The position numbers and the translations under genes are program-made. Source: an uncultured Leucobacter sp. (GTDB lineage Bacteria > Actinomycetota > Actinomycetes > Actinomycetales > Microbacteriaceae). From it: a stretch of 64,000 nucleotides of DNA. The stretch covers positions 62,001 to 126,000 of the forward strand of contig CALCJF010000008.1 of the NCBI GenBank assembly GCA_937967375.1, read 5' to 3'. Numbering within the stretch: the stretch's first letter is position 1; each line of letters starts with the position of its first letter. Below are positions 40,913-49,468 of the stretch, one piece after another. The notes under the pieces are model-generated. The model searched no databases and was not told the origin of the DNA. It was given only the letters and a program-made list of their open reading frames with translations.

Positions 40913-41986
40913 TCAGACGTTGAACCGCCATTCGCACACGTCGCCGTCTTGCATGACGTACTCTTTGCCCTCCATGCGGGCCTTGCCCTTGGCCCGGGCT
41001 TCGGCCACGGAACCACAAGCAACAAGATCTTCGAACGAGATGATCTCGCCCTTGATGAAGCCCTTCTCGAAATCGCCGTGAATCACGCCGGCAGCCTGCG
41101 GCGCGGTAGCGCCCTTGCGAATAGTCCAGGCGCGAGCCTCCTTCGGCCCAGCGGTCAGGTAGGTCTGCAACCCAAGTGTGTCGAAGCCCACGCGTGCGAG
41201 TTGATCGAGCCCACTCTCTTCCTGGCCGATCGACTCAAGCAGCTCCTTCGCGTCAGCCGCATCGAGCTCGATGAGCTCGCTCTCGATCTTCGCGTCGAGA
41301 AAGATCGCCTTCGCGGGCGCGACCAGCGCCGAGAGCTCATCGAGCTTCGCGCGGTCTTGCAGCACGGTCTCGTCAACGTTGAACACGTACAAGAACGGCT
41401 TTGCGGTGAGCAGGCCAAGCTCCTTGATCGGTTCGAGGTCGATGCCTGTCTGCGACAGCACCTTCCCCTCGTTCAACACCGCCTGCGCTGCCTTCGCCGT
41501 CTCTACGACCGAGGCGTCGATCTTCTTGTTCTTCAGCTCTTTCTCGTAGCGCACGAGCGCCTTCTCAAGGGTTTGCAGGTCGGCGATGATCAGCTCGGTG
41601 TTGATCGTCTCCATATCGCTGGCAGGGTTCACCGCTCCGTCAACGTGAATCACATCGGGGTCGCTGAAGCCGCGCACGACCTGCGCGATCGCGTCGGCCT
41701 CGCGAATGTTCGCGAGAAACTGGTTGCCGAGCCCTTCGCCCTCGCTCGCGCCACGCACGATGCCTGCGATATCGACAAAGCTCACTGGAGCCGGCAGGAT
41801 CCTCTCGCTACCAAAAATCTCGGCCAGCTTGTCAAGCCTGGGGTCGGGCAGGTTGACCACGCCGATGTTCGGTTCGATGGTCGCGAACGGGTAGTTCGCC
41901 GCGAGCGCGTCGTTCTGGGTGAGCGCGTTGAAGAGGGTCGACTTGCCGACGTTCGGCAGTCCTACGATTCCGATAGTAAGAGCCAC
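40913..41986 (-). CDS. ychF: YchF family P-loop NTPase (Obg-like ATPase)
   Basis: 357 aa from GTG 41986, a normal YchF length. It begins ALTIGIVGLPNVGKSTLFNALT (Walker A), has FVDIAGIVRGASEGEGLGNQFLA (G3 region), the altered specificity motif NVDE typical of ATP-preferring YchF, a coiled-coil insert (about 130-200) and a C-terminal TGS domain, GDFEKGFIKGEIISFEDLV, ending VMQDGDVCEWRFNV. TAGACT (minus strand 41995-42000) lies 8 nt upstream of the GTG. It acts in translation and stress responses. Confidence 0.96.
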   Translation of the reverse strand: MALTIGIVGLPNVGKSTLFNALTQNDALAANYPFATIEPNIGVVNLPDPRLDKLAEIFGSERILPAPVSFVDIAGIVRGASEGEGLGNQFLANIREADAIAQVVRGFSDPDVIHVDGAVNPASDMETINTELIIADLQTLEKALVRYEKELKNKKIDASVVETAKAAQAVLNEGKVLSQTGIDLEPIKELGLLTAKPFLYVFNVDETVLQDRAKLDELSALVAPAKAIFLDAKIESELIELDAADAKELLESIGQEESGLDQLARVGFDTLGLQTYLTAGPKEARAWTIRKGATAPQAAGVIHGDFEKGFIKGEIISFEDLVACGSVAEARAKGKARMEGKEYVMQDGDVCEWRFNV

Positions 41987-42011
41987 GGGCGTCAAGTCTA
42001 CCGGGCGAAGC

Positions 42012-42037
42012 GGATGCAGGATGGCGATGTGTGCGAA
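42012..42037 (+). repeat. Short inverted near-copy of the ychF 3' end
   Basis: The plus strand at 42012 encodes MQDGDVCE followed by TAG, the same eight residues that occur just before the ychF C-terminus on the minus strand about 1.1 kb away. About 22 of 26 bases match, with differences at third positions. No larger gene surrounds it here. Confidence 0.5.
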
Positions 42038-42098
42038 TAGCGTTCTGACCTCGAGATCGATCCCGGCGTGCACCGCATCTGCAAGCCGCTCCCATGCT

Positions 42099-42104
42099 TA
42101 GGAT
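42099..42104 (+). promoter_or_regulatory. Leaderless-type -10 element deciding the start of the zinc-ribbon-like gene
   Basis: TAGGAT ends 7 nt before ATG 42112 and lies downstream of the alternative ATG 42094, which favours the 42112 start. Confidence 0.6.
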
Positions 42105-42111
42105 TGACGAC

Positions 42112-42672
42112 ATGAGCGATCACCGCGACCAGTTCTTCGATCTCGCGGCAAGCGAAGAGAACGCGATGCATCGCGCTGCCGAGGTGCGTACATGGTTGCG
42201 CACGAACGGCTGGAGCGTCGCAAAACCCGAGCTGTTCGACTGGCTCACATTTGAAGACCTGCGCGGCGAGCAAGTGCCAGCAGACGCAATCGGTCCCCGC
42301 GTGACCGCGGAGTTCGATCGCACCAATCCAGGCTGGCGCTACGACCCGCTGACAACCGTCACGGTGGTGCCCGGCTGGAACTCCTATTACGCTGCTGATG
42401 GTTTCGAGGGCATCCGCTGCCCGGGGTGCGGTGTGGTCAGTGAAGCCGCCATGAATCTGATCGGCGAATGGGAGAAGACTCACCGGGTGCCCGAATCGAC
42501 GTGCGAGCGATGCGGTCTGCGCGCCCCGCTCACAGACTGGAATCTGCGCGATGCGGTCGCATTCGCGTGGGTCGGCATTGTTGCCGATCTTCCCGGCTGC
42601 GAAGTTACGCTGCTGCGAGATCTCCAGGCTGCGCTCGGCGGCAAATGGGCACACATTCACCTGCACCTTTGA
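42112..42672 (+). CDS. Hypothetical protein with a four-Cys zinc-binding pattern
   Basis: 186 aa, no signal peptide. Central segment GIRCPGCGVVSEAA and, 40 residues on, ESTCERCGLRAPLTDW give CPGC and CERC pairs that could bind one zinc. The N-terminal half is acidic and may be helical (DQFFDLAASEENAMHRAAEVRTWLRTNGW). It ends with GGKWAHIHLHL. I do not recognise a functional family. It is probably co-expressed with the exonuclease gene 76 bp downstream. Confidence 0.75.
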   Translation: MSDHRDQFFDLAASEENAMHRAAEVRTWLRTNGWSVAKPELFDWLTFEDLRGEQVPADAIGPRVTAEFDRTNPGWRYDPLTTVTVVPGWNSYYAADGFEGIRCPGCGVVSEAAMNLIGEWEKTHRVPESTCERCGLRAPLTDWNLRDAVAFAWVGIVADLPGCEVTLLRDLQAALGGKWAHIHLHL

Positions 42673-42748
42673 TGCACCGCTCGGCATTGTGCGCGAGTTT
42701 CCGGGCGCAGGAGCAACGCTGTCAGTGGCGTGTGAAATGCTTGATGCC

Positions 42749-43333
42749 GTGCCAGTTGATTTCGTAGCCCTAGATTTTGAGACCGCCAATAGTCACGCTT
42801 CGTCGGCATGTTCAGTCGGTCTTGTTCGGGTTCGCGACGGCAGGGTCGAGGATCGCGCGCGCTGGTTGATCAACCCGCCTGTGGGCCACGCCGAGTTCTT
42901 GCCCTTCAATATCAAGATCCACGGCATCACGCCCGAGATGGTGTTGCATGCGCCTGGCTGGGCAGAGCAGTTGCCAGATCTTCGGGAGTTCATCGGCGAC
43001 GACATCGCGGTCGCGCACAACGCCGGCTTCGACATGGGGGTCATTCGCGCCGCCTGCGCGGAGACCGTCACCCCGACACCGAAGCTGCGGTACCTCTGCA
43101 GCGTGCAGGTTTCGCGCAAGACCTACGAAATTGCGTCACACCGGTTGCCGCTTGCGGCCGCAGCCGCAGGCTTTGGAGAATTCGCGCACCATGAGGCACT
43201 CGCCGACGCAGAGGCGTGCGCCGCGATCATCATCGATGCGGCGAAGCGTCACGGTGCTGGAGATCTGCTGTCGCTCGCGAGAACCACCGGGCTGCGCGTG
43301 CAGCAGCTGAAAGCCATTCCGCTCAAGCTGTGA
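42749..43333 (+). CDS. DEDDh-type 3'-5' exonuclease (DnaQ/epsilon-like)
   Basis: 194 aa. Exonuclease motifs are ExoI FVALDFETANSHASSACSVGLV (Asp, Glu), ExoII VAHNAGFDMGVI (Asp) and ExoIII HHEALADAEACAAI (His, Asp). The IHGITPEMV segment is typical. It is a stand-alone exonuclease domain with a C-terminal helix, likely in nucleic-acid repair or turnover. I use GTG 42749, since AATGCT ends 7 nt before it and the ExoI motif follows at once; ATG 42737 is the alternative. Confidence 0.9.
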   Translation: MPVDFVALDFETANSHASSACSVGLVRVRDGRVEDRARWLINPPVGHAEFLPFNIKIHGITPEMVLHAPGWAEQLPDLREFIGDDIAVAHNAGFDMGVIRAACAETVTPTPKLRYLCSVQVSRKTYEIASHRLPLAAAAAGFGEFAHHEALADAEACAAIIIDAAKRHGAGDLLSLARTTGLRVQQLKAIPLKL

Positions 43334-43387
43334 GCTGAGGCGACATGCGTCTAGGCTCGAGATAACACCGATCACAAGGATTCGACC

Positions 43388-44725
43388 GTGGCACGCACCC
43401 CCCTCGCACGCGCACTTCGCGCCGTCGGGGTGCTCGTGACGCTCACGTTTGCGGTGCCCCTTGTGGCCTGTGGCCAGTCAGGTGATGAGCAGCGCGGATG
43501 GGTGAAGCGAATGCAAGCTTCGCCGGGGGTCGAATCGGTCGAATGGCAGTATCAGGACAACTGGCCGACAGCTCGGTCGTACCATGCGGCCCGGGTTGTG
43601 GTTTCACCGCAGTTCACCGTCGCAGATGCCGAGGAGTTTGCGCGATTGAGCTGCGAGGGCGGTGAGCGCATCGACCAGATCTCGGTGCAAGCGCAGGGCT
43701 CAGGCCAACTTCTTGAGGTGACAATGCCCGATCTGATCGGCAGCTGTTTCGACGCCGAGCAGCTGGTGCGCTACGCGACGGTGCTCGAGTCGATCCAGCT
43801 GATGACCACCCCCGAAAGCGCTCCGGTCAAGGCTTTCGTTCGGTCTTTCAGCCCCGAAGCGGTCGAGCGAGAAACCCCCGCGGGCGAGATTCCGCTGGAA
43901 GTGCACATCGATTCGGGCGCCGAAGAGATGTTCGCCCTGCTGCAAGAGATTCAGGTCCGAAACGCAGACGGCCCCTTGTTCTTCATGGGCACCGGCGAGC
44001 TCGGCAACGATCAACCGCTTACGGTCGAGGTACCAGAGGGCTACGACCTAGCGCCGGCGTTAACCCTGCTGAAGCGCGCCTTCGACGTGCCTCATCGCGG
44101 GGTCACGCTCAGCGACACCGAAATCCAGATCAAACTGCGTTCAGAGCGCACCGACGACCCGACGCTGCTCGCGCTCGAACAAGATGCGGCGGCGGCCGGC
44201 ATCTCACTGAGCGTCATTGCCAGTGGCAGCGCGGGCACTGGCAATGAGAATGCGGCATTCGATGCGCTGCTGGCCGATCTACAGTCGATCTCAGGCGTGC
44301 AGAGCGCCGAAGCTCCGTACCGAAGCGAAGACGGCTTTGGCCGTCTCACTGTGCAAGTAAACAGCGAAGACGCCGCGCAGCAAGCTCTTGAGCTCATCGT
44401 TTCGAGCGAACCACTGGCAAAGAATATTGAGATTGAGGCGACGCACGAACCCTGGTCGGTGACCCTTGTAGAGGGCGGCCTGAACAACCCCGACGCCTCT
44501 ATTGCGTTCACGAAGCTGATGCAGGCACGATCGAGGATCCCCGCGGCAGAAGAAACTGAACTGGTAGTCGCAGCCGATGAACTGTTGGCAAAGCTGTCGC
44601 TGAAAGACTCGGCTTCGAAAAATGAGGTCAGTGATGCCCGAACCAAACTACAAGCGCTCATCGATGAATCACTGATCGACTCGATCACGTTGAGCAGCCA
44701 CCGCAACACCGAAGATCTCAAGTAA
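43388..44725 (+). CDS. Hypothetical lipoprotein, paralogue A of the nitrilase-flanking pair
   Basis: 445 aa. Signal ARALRAVGVLVTLTFAVPLVAC gives a lipobox with Cys 28. After the anchor the protein is soluble and acidic, with two conserved Cys in LSCEGGERID and DLIGSCFDAEQLVRYATVL. It matches the protein at 45572-46933 along its whole length (NWPT/GWPT, LSCEG, GSCF, LVRYAxVL, EIxxRN, and a C-terminal ISNART-like segment). AAGGA precedes the GTG start. I know no family or fold for it. It and the two downstream genes lie head to tail with short gaps (24 and 6 bp). Confidence 0.8.
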   Translation: MARTPLARALRAVGVLVTLTFAVPLVACGQSGDEQRGWVKRMQASPGVESVEWQYQDNWPTARSYHAARVVVSPQFTVADAEEFARLSCEGGERIDQISVQAQGSGQLLEVTMPDLIGSCFDAEQLVRYATVLESIQLMTTPESAPVKAFVRSFSPEAVERETPAGEIPLEVHIDSGAEEMFALLQEIQVRNADGPLFFMGTGELGNDQPLTVEVPEGYDLAPALTLLKRAFDVPHRGVTLSDTEIQIKLRSERTDDPTLLALEQDAAAAGISLSVIASGSAGTGNENAAFDALLADLQSISGVQSAEAPYRSEDGFGRLTVQVNSEDAAQQALELIVSSEPLAKNIEIEATHEPWSVTLVEGGLNNPDASIAFTKLMQARSRIPAAEETELVVAADELLAKLSLKDSASKNEVSDARTKLQALIDESLIDSITLSSHRNTEDLK

Positions 44726-44749
44726 CTTGTTCGACAGAAGGAGCCAGCC

Positions 44750-45565
44750 ATGACCCGCGTTGCCCTGGTGCAAGTCGCCAGCCCCGAGACCGAGAGCCAG
44801 ACCGACCGTATTGCTCGCGTCGAAGCCATGCTGCGATCACACGAAGATGTCGACTTCTTCGTACTGCCCGAGTTGTGGAGCGCCGGCTACTTCTCGTTCG
44901 AGGGCTACGAGAGCCTCGCCGAGCCGCTCGATGGCCCGACTGTGCAGATGGGTCGGCGAGTGGCCCGCGATCTCGGCGCATATGTGCACATCGGCAGCAT
45001 TGTCGAGCGCGACGCCGAGGGCAAGCTGCACAACACGGCAGTGCTGATCGACCGCGAGGGGCGGATCGCGCAGATCTATCGCAAGATTCACGTCTTCGGC
45101 TACAAGTCGCTCGAGGCGAAGATGCTCACCCCCGGAATGACACTGAGCGTGGTCGACACGCCGCTCGGTCAGACGGCGAGCACGACCTGCTACGATCTGC
45201 GTTTTCCCGGCCTGTGGCAGCAGCTCAGCGACCGTGGCGCCACCGCGGTGGTCGTGCCTGCAGCCTGGCCTGCGGCCCGACGCGAGCACTGGCGCCTCCT
45301 CTCGCAGGCACGCGCCGTCGAGCATCAGGTATGGATCCTCGCCGTGAACTCATGCGGTGAACAGCACGGGGTCTCACTCGGTGGCTACAGCCGACTGGTC
45401 GATCCCTCTGGCCGCATCCTCGTCGAATGCGGTGAAGAAGAACAGGTCGCTATCGTCGACATCGATGCCGATCTCGTGACAGAGATCAGAGAGCACTTTC
45501 CGGTGCTGCATGACAGGCTCGAAGACTACTCGGGCATTTCGGGCGAGAGTGGCGCAGAGGCCTGA
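44750..45565 (+). CDS. Nitrilase superfamily carbon-nitrogen hydrolase
   Basis: 271 aa with the full catalytic triad of the superfamily: Glu in FFVLPELWSAGY, Lys in IYRKIHVFGY and Cys in STTCYDLRFPGLW. This layout fits omega-amidase / Nit-type amidohydrolases that cleave short amides, rather than true nitrilases. AGAAGGAG lies 6 nt before the ATG. It is cytosolic (no signal), yet sits between two genes for paralogous lipoproteins, which is unusual. Substrate unknown. Confidence 0.93.
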   Translation: MTRVALVQVASPETESQTDRIARVEAMLRSHEDVDFFVLPELWSAGYFSFEGYESLAEPLDGPTVQMGRRVARDLGAYVHIGSIVERDAEGKLHNTAVLIDREGRIAQIYRKIHVFGYKSLEAKMLTPGMTLSVVDTPLGQTASTTCYDLRFPGLWQQLSDRGATAVVVPAAWPAARREHWRLLSQARAVEHQVWILAVNSCGEQHGVSLGGYSRLVDPSGRILVECGEEEQVAIVDIDADLVTEIREHFPVLHDRLEDYSGISGESGAEA

Positions 45566-45571
45566 ATTGCA

Positions 45572-46933
45572 ATGGCCCCGACTCAGCAAACCTCAGCCAA
45601 TGTGAGGCGCCTGCTCGCTGCACTGGTCGGAGCGGCCACCGCCGGCGCGCTCGCCGCGTGCACGCCAATCAGTTTTGCGCAGCAGGCGTGGGAGGGCAGG
45701 CTCGACTCGGCAGATGGCATTGTCGACGCCTCGTGGAGGTTCTACAACGGCTGGCCCACCAGCAGTTCGAAGTACATGGCTGAGATCGAGACTACCCCTG
45801 ATCTCACCGAGGAGCAGGCCCGCGAGATCGCCCATCTGAGCTGCGAGGGCGAGCCACGGATCGACGAGTTCGACGCTCGCACAACCGCACGAGACGGACA
45901 TTGGAATGCCACGAAGTATGGCCTGCTGGGCAGCTGCTTCAACCCTGACGAGCTCGTGCGATACGCAAGAGTGCTCGCCGCGCTCGAGGCAACCGGCCCG
46001 GCGCTGACTGGCGAGGCCATCGTGTTCACGTTCGATCCGGACGAACCGCGTCGCGAAGGAGTCGATGCCGACACCCTCGATCTGCGAGCTGAGACCACTA
46101 CTGCCGAGACGCTCTTCGCTCTGTTGCACGAAATCCGCTCGCGCAACGGCGACGTCGCCCTCAGCTTTTCCGGCTCAGTCGACGATGATGGCAGCACGAT
46201 CACAGATGATGGTGCGCCGATTGAGGTGCTGGTGCCGGCCGGATTCGATCTTGATACCGTGATTCCGGTGCTCAAAAGCGCCTACGCCCTCGAACATCAC
46301 GGCATCACGTTCAACGCCGATGGCATCACGGTCTCACCTGCAACGGTCGCAATGATCTCTGACACCGCGACGCTCGCCGTACAGGCCGAAGCCGAGCAGG
46401 CTGGCATCCGGTTCACAGTGCTCCCGCCGGGTGGTGGCGGCGATGCAGACGATCAGACAGGCGCGGCCTACAGCACGCTCACGACAGCTCTCGCAGCGCT
46501 TCCCGGAATCTCGAGCGTTGAACTGGGCGGGTCGGAGACCAGCGTTCGGGCAGGCGACGAACAGGCAATCGCCGCCGCACTCGAGCTGATCGCAGGCAGC
46601 GAAGATGCGAACACGGAGTTCTACATCGAAGGCCCCGCTGACACGATGTTCGTGCGGGTGTTGCGCGGCGCGCAACGCAAGGACGGAACCCTCGAGGCGT
46701 TTCAGCAGATGATCGAGGCGAGGCAGACGATCTTGCACGCCGACTACGTTGCACTCATCGTCGGCTCAGACAGCATCAGAATGCGTTTTGATCTCGACGA
46801 TACGGCCGCGAAGACCGACATCAGCAACGCGCGAACCGCGCTGCTGAAAATGATCGAGCAGTCGCCGATCGATGAGGTCTCGTTGCATCCGCCCTACCCT
46901 GCTCCTTGGGAAGAGCTTGAGGCAACTTCGTAA
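45572..46933 (+). CDS. Hypothetical lipoprotein, paralogue B of the nitrilase-flanking pair
   Basis: 453 aa; signal RRLLAALVGAATAGALAAC with lipobox Cys 30. Conserved with paralogue A: NGWPTSSSKY, HLSCEGEPRID, LLGSCFNPDELVRYARVLAALE, LLHEIRSRNGD, VLVPAGFDLDTVIPVLKSAY and the C-terminal KTDISNARTALLKMIEQSPID. The two central Cys are likely disulfide-bonded outside the cell. It starts 6 bp after the hydrolase stop, with no strong ribosome site close by, so translation may depend on the upstream gene. Function unknown. Confidence 0.8.
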   Translation: MAPTQQTSANVRRLLAALVGAATAGALAACTPISFAQQAWEGRLDSADGIVDASWRFYNGWPTSSSKYMAEIETTPDLTEEQAREIAHLSCEGEPRIDEFDARTTARDGHWNATKYGLLGSCFNPDELVRYARVLAALEATGPALTGEAIVFTFDPDEPRREGVDADTLDLRAETTTAETLFALLHEIRSRNGDVALSFSGSVDDDGSTITDDGAPIEVLVPAGFDLDTVIPVLKSAYALEHHGITFNADGITVSPATVAMISDTATLAVQAEAEQAGIRFTVLPPGGGGDADDQTGAAYSTLTTALAALPGISSVELGGSETSVRAGDEQAIAAALELIAGSEDANTEFYIEGPADTMFVRVLRGAQRKDGTLEAFQQMIEARQTILHADYVALIVGSDSIRMRFDLDDTAAKTDISNARTALLKMIEQSPIDEVSLHPPYPAPWEELEATS

Positions 46934-46966
46934 GCACGAAGCCGCCCCGAGCGCTCAAAACCAGGG

Positions 46967-47950
46967 TCAGTCCCAGCGGTCAGGGCGCTGATCGGTGATC
47001 ACTCGACGAATCGTGCCCGAATACGAGCGCATGACCACGCTCTCAGAGCGCAGGAACGGCCCGCGGCGCTGCACTCCATCGAGAAAGTCTGCAGAGGTGA
47101 TGCCCGTTGCCACGAAGTAGCAGTTGTCGCTTGCGACGAGATCATTCGCGTGCAGCACGCGGTCGAGATCGTGCCCTGCGGCGAGCGCCTGCTCGCGCTC
47201 CGCGTCGTCTTTCGGCCACAGCTTGCCCTGAATCACACCGCCGAGCGCCTTCACTGCGCAGGCGGTAATGATGCCCTCGGGGGTACCGCCAATGCCGACG
47301 GCCAGGTCAATGCGCGAGTTCCACTGCGCGGCGTTCACCCCTGCGGCCACATCGCCATCCATGATGAGCCGAGTGCCCGCCCCCGCCGCACGAATGTCAG
47401 CGATGAGCTGCTCGTGACGTGGGCGATCAAGCACTGCGACGCGAATATCGCTGACGTCGACGTTCTTCGCACGTGCGAGCGCACGGATGTTCTCGCCGAT
47501 GGGGCGCTCGATGTCGACGATGCCGACGCCCTCGGGCCCGCACACGAGCTTGTCCATGTAGAAGACTGCCGAGGGGTCGTACATGCTGCCACGGTCGGCT
47601 ACCGCGATCACCGAGAGTGCGCCCGGGCGCCCCTCGGCGGTGAGCCTGGTGCCGTCGATGGGATCCACCGCGACATCGCACTCGGCTCCCTCGCCGTTGC
47701 CAACCTGCTCACCGTTGTATAGCCACGGAGCGTCATCTTTCTCACCCTCGCCGATCACGACGGTGCCGTTCATGTTTACCGTCGAAAGGAAACGCCGCAT
47801 CGCGTCGACGGCGGCCCCGTCGGCTGCGTTCTTATCGCCTCTGCCGACCCAGGGAGTCGCACGGATCGCGGCAGCCTCGGTGGCGCGCACCAGCTCCATC
47901 GCGAGGTTGCGGTCGGGTTGCCAGGTGCCGAGCGAGTCGTTGTCAGTCAT
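46967..47950 (-). CDS. glpX: Class II fructose-1,6-bisphosphatase
   Basis: 327 aa, GlpX family: AAIRATPWVGRGDKNAADGAAVDAMR, VVIGEGEKDDAPWLYNGE, AVDPIDGTRLTAEGRPGALSV, GIGGTPEGIITACAVKALGG. It hydrolyses fructose 1,6-bisphosphate in gluconeogenesis and is the usual FBPase of actinobacteria. I start at ATG 47950, where TACGCT (minus strand 47958-47963) ends 7 nt upstream; an open extension to 48046 would overlap the promoter of the divergent gene. Confidence 0.96.
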   Translation of the reverse strand: MTDNDSLGTWQPDRNLAMELVRATEAAAIRATPWVGRGDKNAADGAAVDAMRRFLSTVNMNGTVVIGEGEKDDAPWLYNGEQVGNGEGAECDVAVDPIDGTRLTAEGRPGALSVIAVADRGSMYDPSAVFYMDKLVCGPEGVGIVDIERPIGENIRALARAKNVDVSDIRVAVLDRPRHEQLIADIRAAGAGTRLIMDGDVAAGVNAAQWNSRIDLAVGIGGTPEGIITACAVKALGGVIQGKLWPKDDAEREQALAAGHDLDRVLHANDLVASDNCYFVATGITSADFLDGVQRRGPFLRSESVVMRSYSGTIRRVITDQRPDRWD

Positions 47951-47996
47951 GCCTTCAAGCGTACCTTGGGTCGTGGCGGCCATAATCCCGCCTCTT

Positions 47997-48038
47997 TGTA
48001 AAGCTTGCTTGACATCAATGTAAAGGTCGCTGTACATT
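47997..48038 (+). promoter_or_regulatory. Promoter with repeated TGTAAAG motifs upstream of the CPBP/XRE module
   Basis: TTGACA (48009-48014) and TACATT (48033-48038) are 18 bp apart, a good sigma-70-type promoter for the gene starting at ATG 48045. Interleaved are direct repeats TGTAAAGCTTGC (47997-48008) and TGTAAAGGTCGC (48019-48030), 22 bp apart, and an AATGTA/TACATT dyad (48017-48022 with 48033-48038). They are likely operator elements, perhaps for the XRE regulator encoded downstream. Confidence 0.6.
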
Positions 48039-48044
48039 TTGAGC

Positions 48045-48791
48045 ATGACCTACTCGACACCCCCCGATGCACACGCCGCAACTTTGCCCACTGAACCCGC
48101 CATCCCCGCAGCCAAAACCCCCATACTGCGCATCATCGGCGTGCTCGCCATAAGACCGGTGCTGATCCTCGCGATGGGGCTCACGCTCCTCACCGTGAAC
48201 CTCTCGCTGATCTACACCAACGCGCTCGTCGTCATTGTCGACATTGTTGCGCTCGCCGTGGTCGCCCTCGCAATGCGCGCCGAAGGCAGCAGCCTGCTCG
48301 CCTTCTTCAAGCCTTGGAAGTGGGTCGATCTCGCCTGGGGTGCGCTAATGCTCGTCATTCTGGTTGTCGGTTTTCTCGTCTCGAACTTCGCCGCGAACCT
48401 GATCGTCTACCACGGAGCACCGCCAATCTCGGGCGATATGCCGAGCGTTCCACTCTGGGTCGGCATCGTGGCTCTCGTCGTCGCCCCACTCACGATCGCG
48501 GTCTCAGAGGAGGTTGTCTACCGCGGCTACGCGCAGGCTCGCCTCGCGGGTCACATTGGAACCGCAGTGTCGCTGATCCTCGTCGCCGTCGTCTTCGGAA
48601 TTCAGCACATCGGCTTCTCGCTCGGTTCGCCCGAAGCCATCGCATCGAAGGTGCTCACCACCCTCTTTGCCGGCATTATTCTCGGCGCCCTGATGCTCTG
48701 GATGCGGCGTATCGCCCCGCTGGTGCTTGCGCACTGGGGGCTTGACCTCGTCTTTCTCGGCCTGCCGACCTTCTTTCTTGCGCTCTCATAA
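48045..48791 (+). CDS. CPBP family intramembrane metalloprotease
   Basis: 248 aa, seven or eight hydrophobic segments. Catalytic motifs: SEEVVYRGYAQARL (Glu-Glu and Arg), FGIQHIGFSL (His), VLAHWGLDLVF (His). A second CPBP protein in this window, but only the motifs resemble the one at 32260-33054. I use ATG 48045; TTG 48039 is in frame but less likely. It may belong with the membrane protein and XRE regulator downstream. Confidence 0.9.
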   Translation: MTYSTPPDAHAATLPTEPAIPAAKTPILRIIGVLAIRPVLILAMGLTLLTVNLSLIYTNALVVIVDIVALAVVALAMRAEGSSLLAFFKPWKWVDLAWGALMLVILVVGFLVSNFAANLIVYHGAPPISGDMPSVPLWVGIVALVVAPLTIAVSEEVVYRGYAQARLAGHIGTAVSLILVAVVFGIQHIGFSLGSPEAIASKVLTTLFAGIILGALMLWMRRIAPLVLAHWGLDLVFLGLPTFFLALS

Positions 48792-48849
48792 GAACCAGCA
48801 CCTCGCCACTGACCACGCACCTTAAGCTCATAGACGCCAAGGAACCACC

Positions 48850-49248
48850 ATGAATACCGAGCAAGCACAGAAAAAACGGAAGACTCCCCATGCCCGCTAC
48901 CTCGTCAGGTTTAGCCTCGGCATGGCGCTATACCTTGTTACCCTCTTTATCGCGATCGCAATGCGCAACGCGGGCATTGGCACCTGGCAATCAGGGCTGC
49001 TCACACTGCCGAGCGTGGCAATTATTGCCTGGGCGGTCATCGCGTTCTACCGCGAGTCTGACGAGTTCGCGCAGAGGCAGCTCGGCGAATCGTTCATCAT
49101 CGGCTTTGCGATTGGGGTGCCGCTGTTACTGGTGGTCGGCCTGCTCGAGATGTTCGGCGGCCCCCACCTCAACTGGATGTTTGCCTTCGGCATCATGATG
49201 ACCGGCTGGCTCATTGGCTCCATCGTCTCGGCAGTTCGCTATCGCTAA
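48850..49248 (+). CDS. Small four-helix membrane protein paired with an XRE regulator
   Basis: 132 aa with a basic N-terminus and four hydrophobic helices (about 20-40, 48-66, 82-102, 108-128). The loop FYRESDEFAQRQLGES between helices 2 and 3 is characteristic of small membrane proteins encoded next to short XRE regulators in many bacteria. AAGGA lies 7 nt before the ATG. Function unknown. Confidence 0.8.
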   Translation: MNTEQAQKKRKTPHARYLVRFSLGMALYLVTLFIAIAMRNAGIGTWQSGLLTLPSVAIIAWAVIAFYRESDEFAQRQLGESFIIGFAIGVPLLLVVGLLEMFGGPHLNWMFAFGIMMTGWLIGSIVSAVRYR

Positions 49249-49267
49249 GTCTGAACACCGAAACACT

Positions 49268-49468
49268 ATGCAGAACACCATCAAAACGCGCCGCACCGAG
49301 CAACGCTGGTCGCAGGCCGAGCTCGGCGAGCGACTTGGCGTCTCGCGACAGACAGTGATCGCGATCGAGAACGGCAAATATGACCCTTCGCTGCCGCTCG
49401 CGTTCAAGCTCGCGGCCGTCTTCGAAGCAAGCATCGAGGATCTCTTCACGCCCGCCGCCGAAGAGTAG
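49268..49468 (+). CDS. Short XRE-family HTH regulator
   Basis: 66 aa, almost entirely a Cro/C1-type helix-turn-helix: RRTEQRWSQAELGERLGVSRQTVIAIENGKYDPSLPLAFKLAAVFEASIEDLF. This size class (YgzD-like) has no sensor domain and is usually co-encoded with a small membrane protein, as here (19 bp gap). It probably regulates its own module. The start is ATG 49268. Confidence 0.92.
   Translation: MQNTIKTRRTEQRWSQAELGERLGVSRQTVIAIENGKYDPSLPLAFKLAAVFEASIEDLFTPAAEE

Noticed and set aside
42094..42111. Upstream ATG 42094 as the start of the zinc-ribbon-like gene
   Set aside because: The -10-like TAGGAT lies between it and ATG 42112 at leaderless spacing, so the upstream codons are probably not transcribed.
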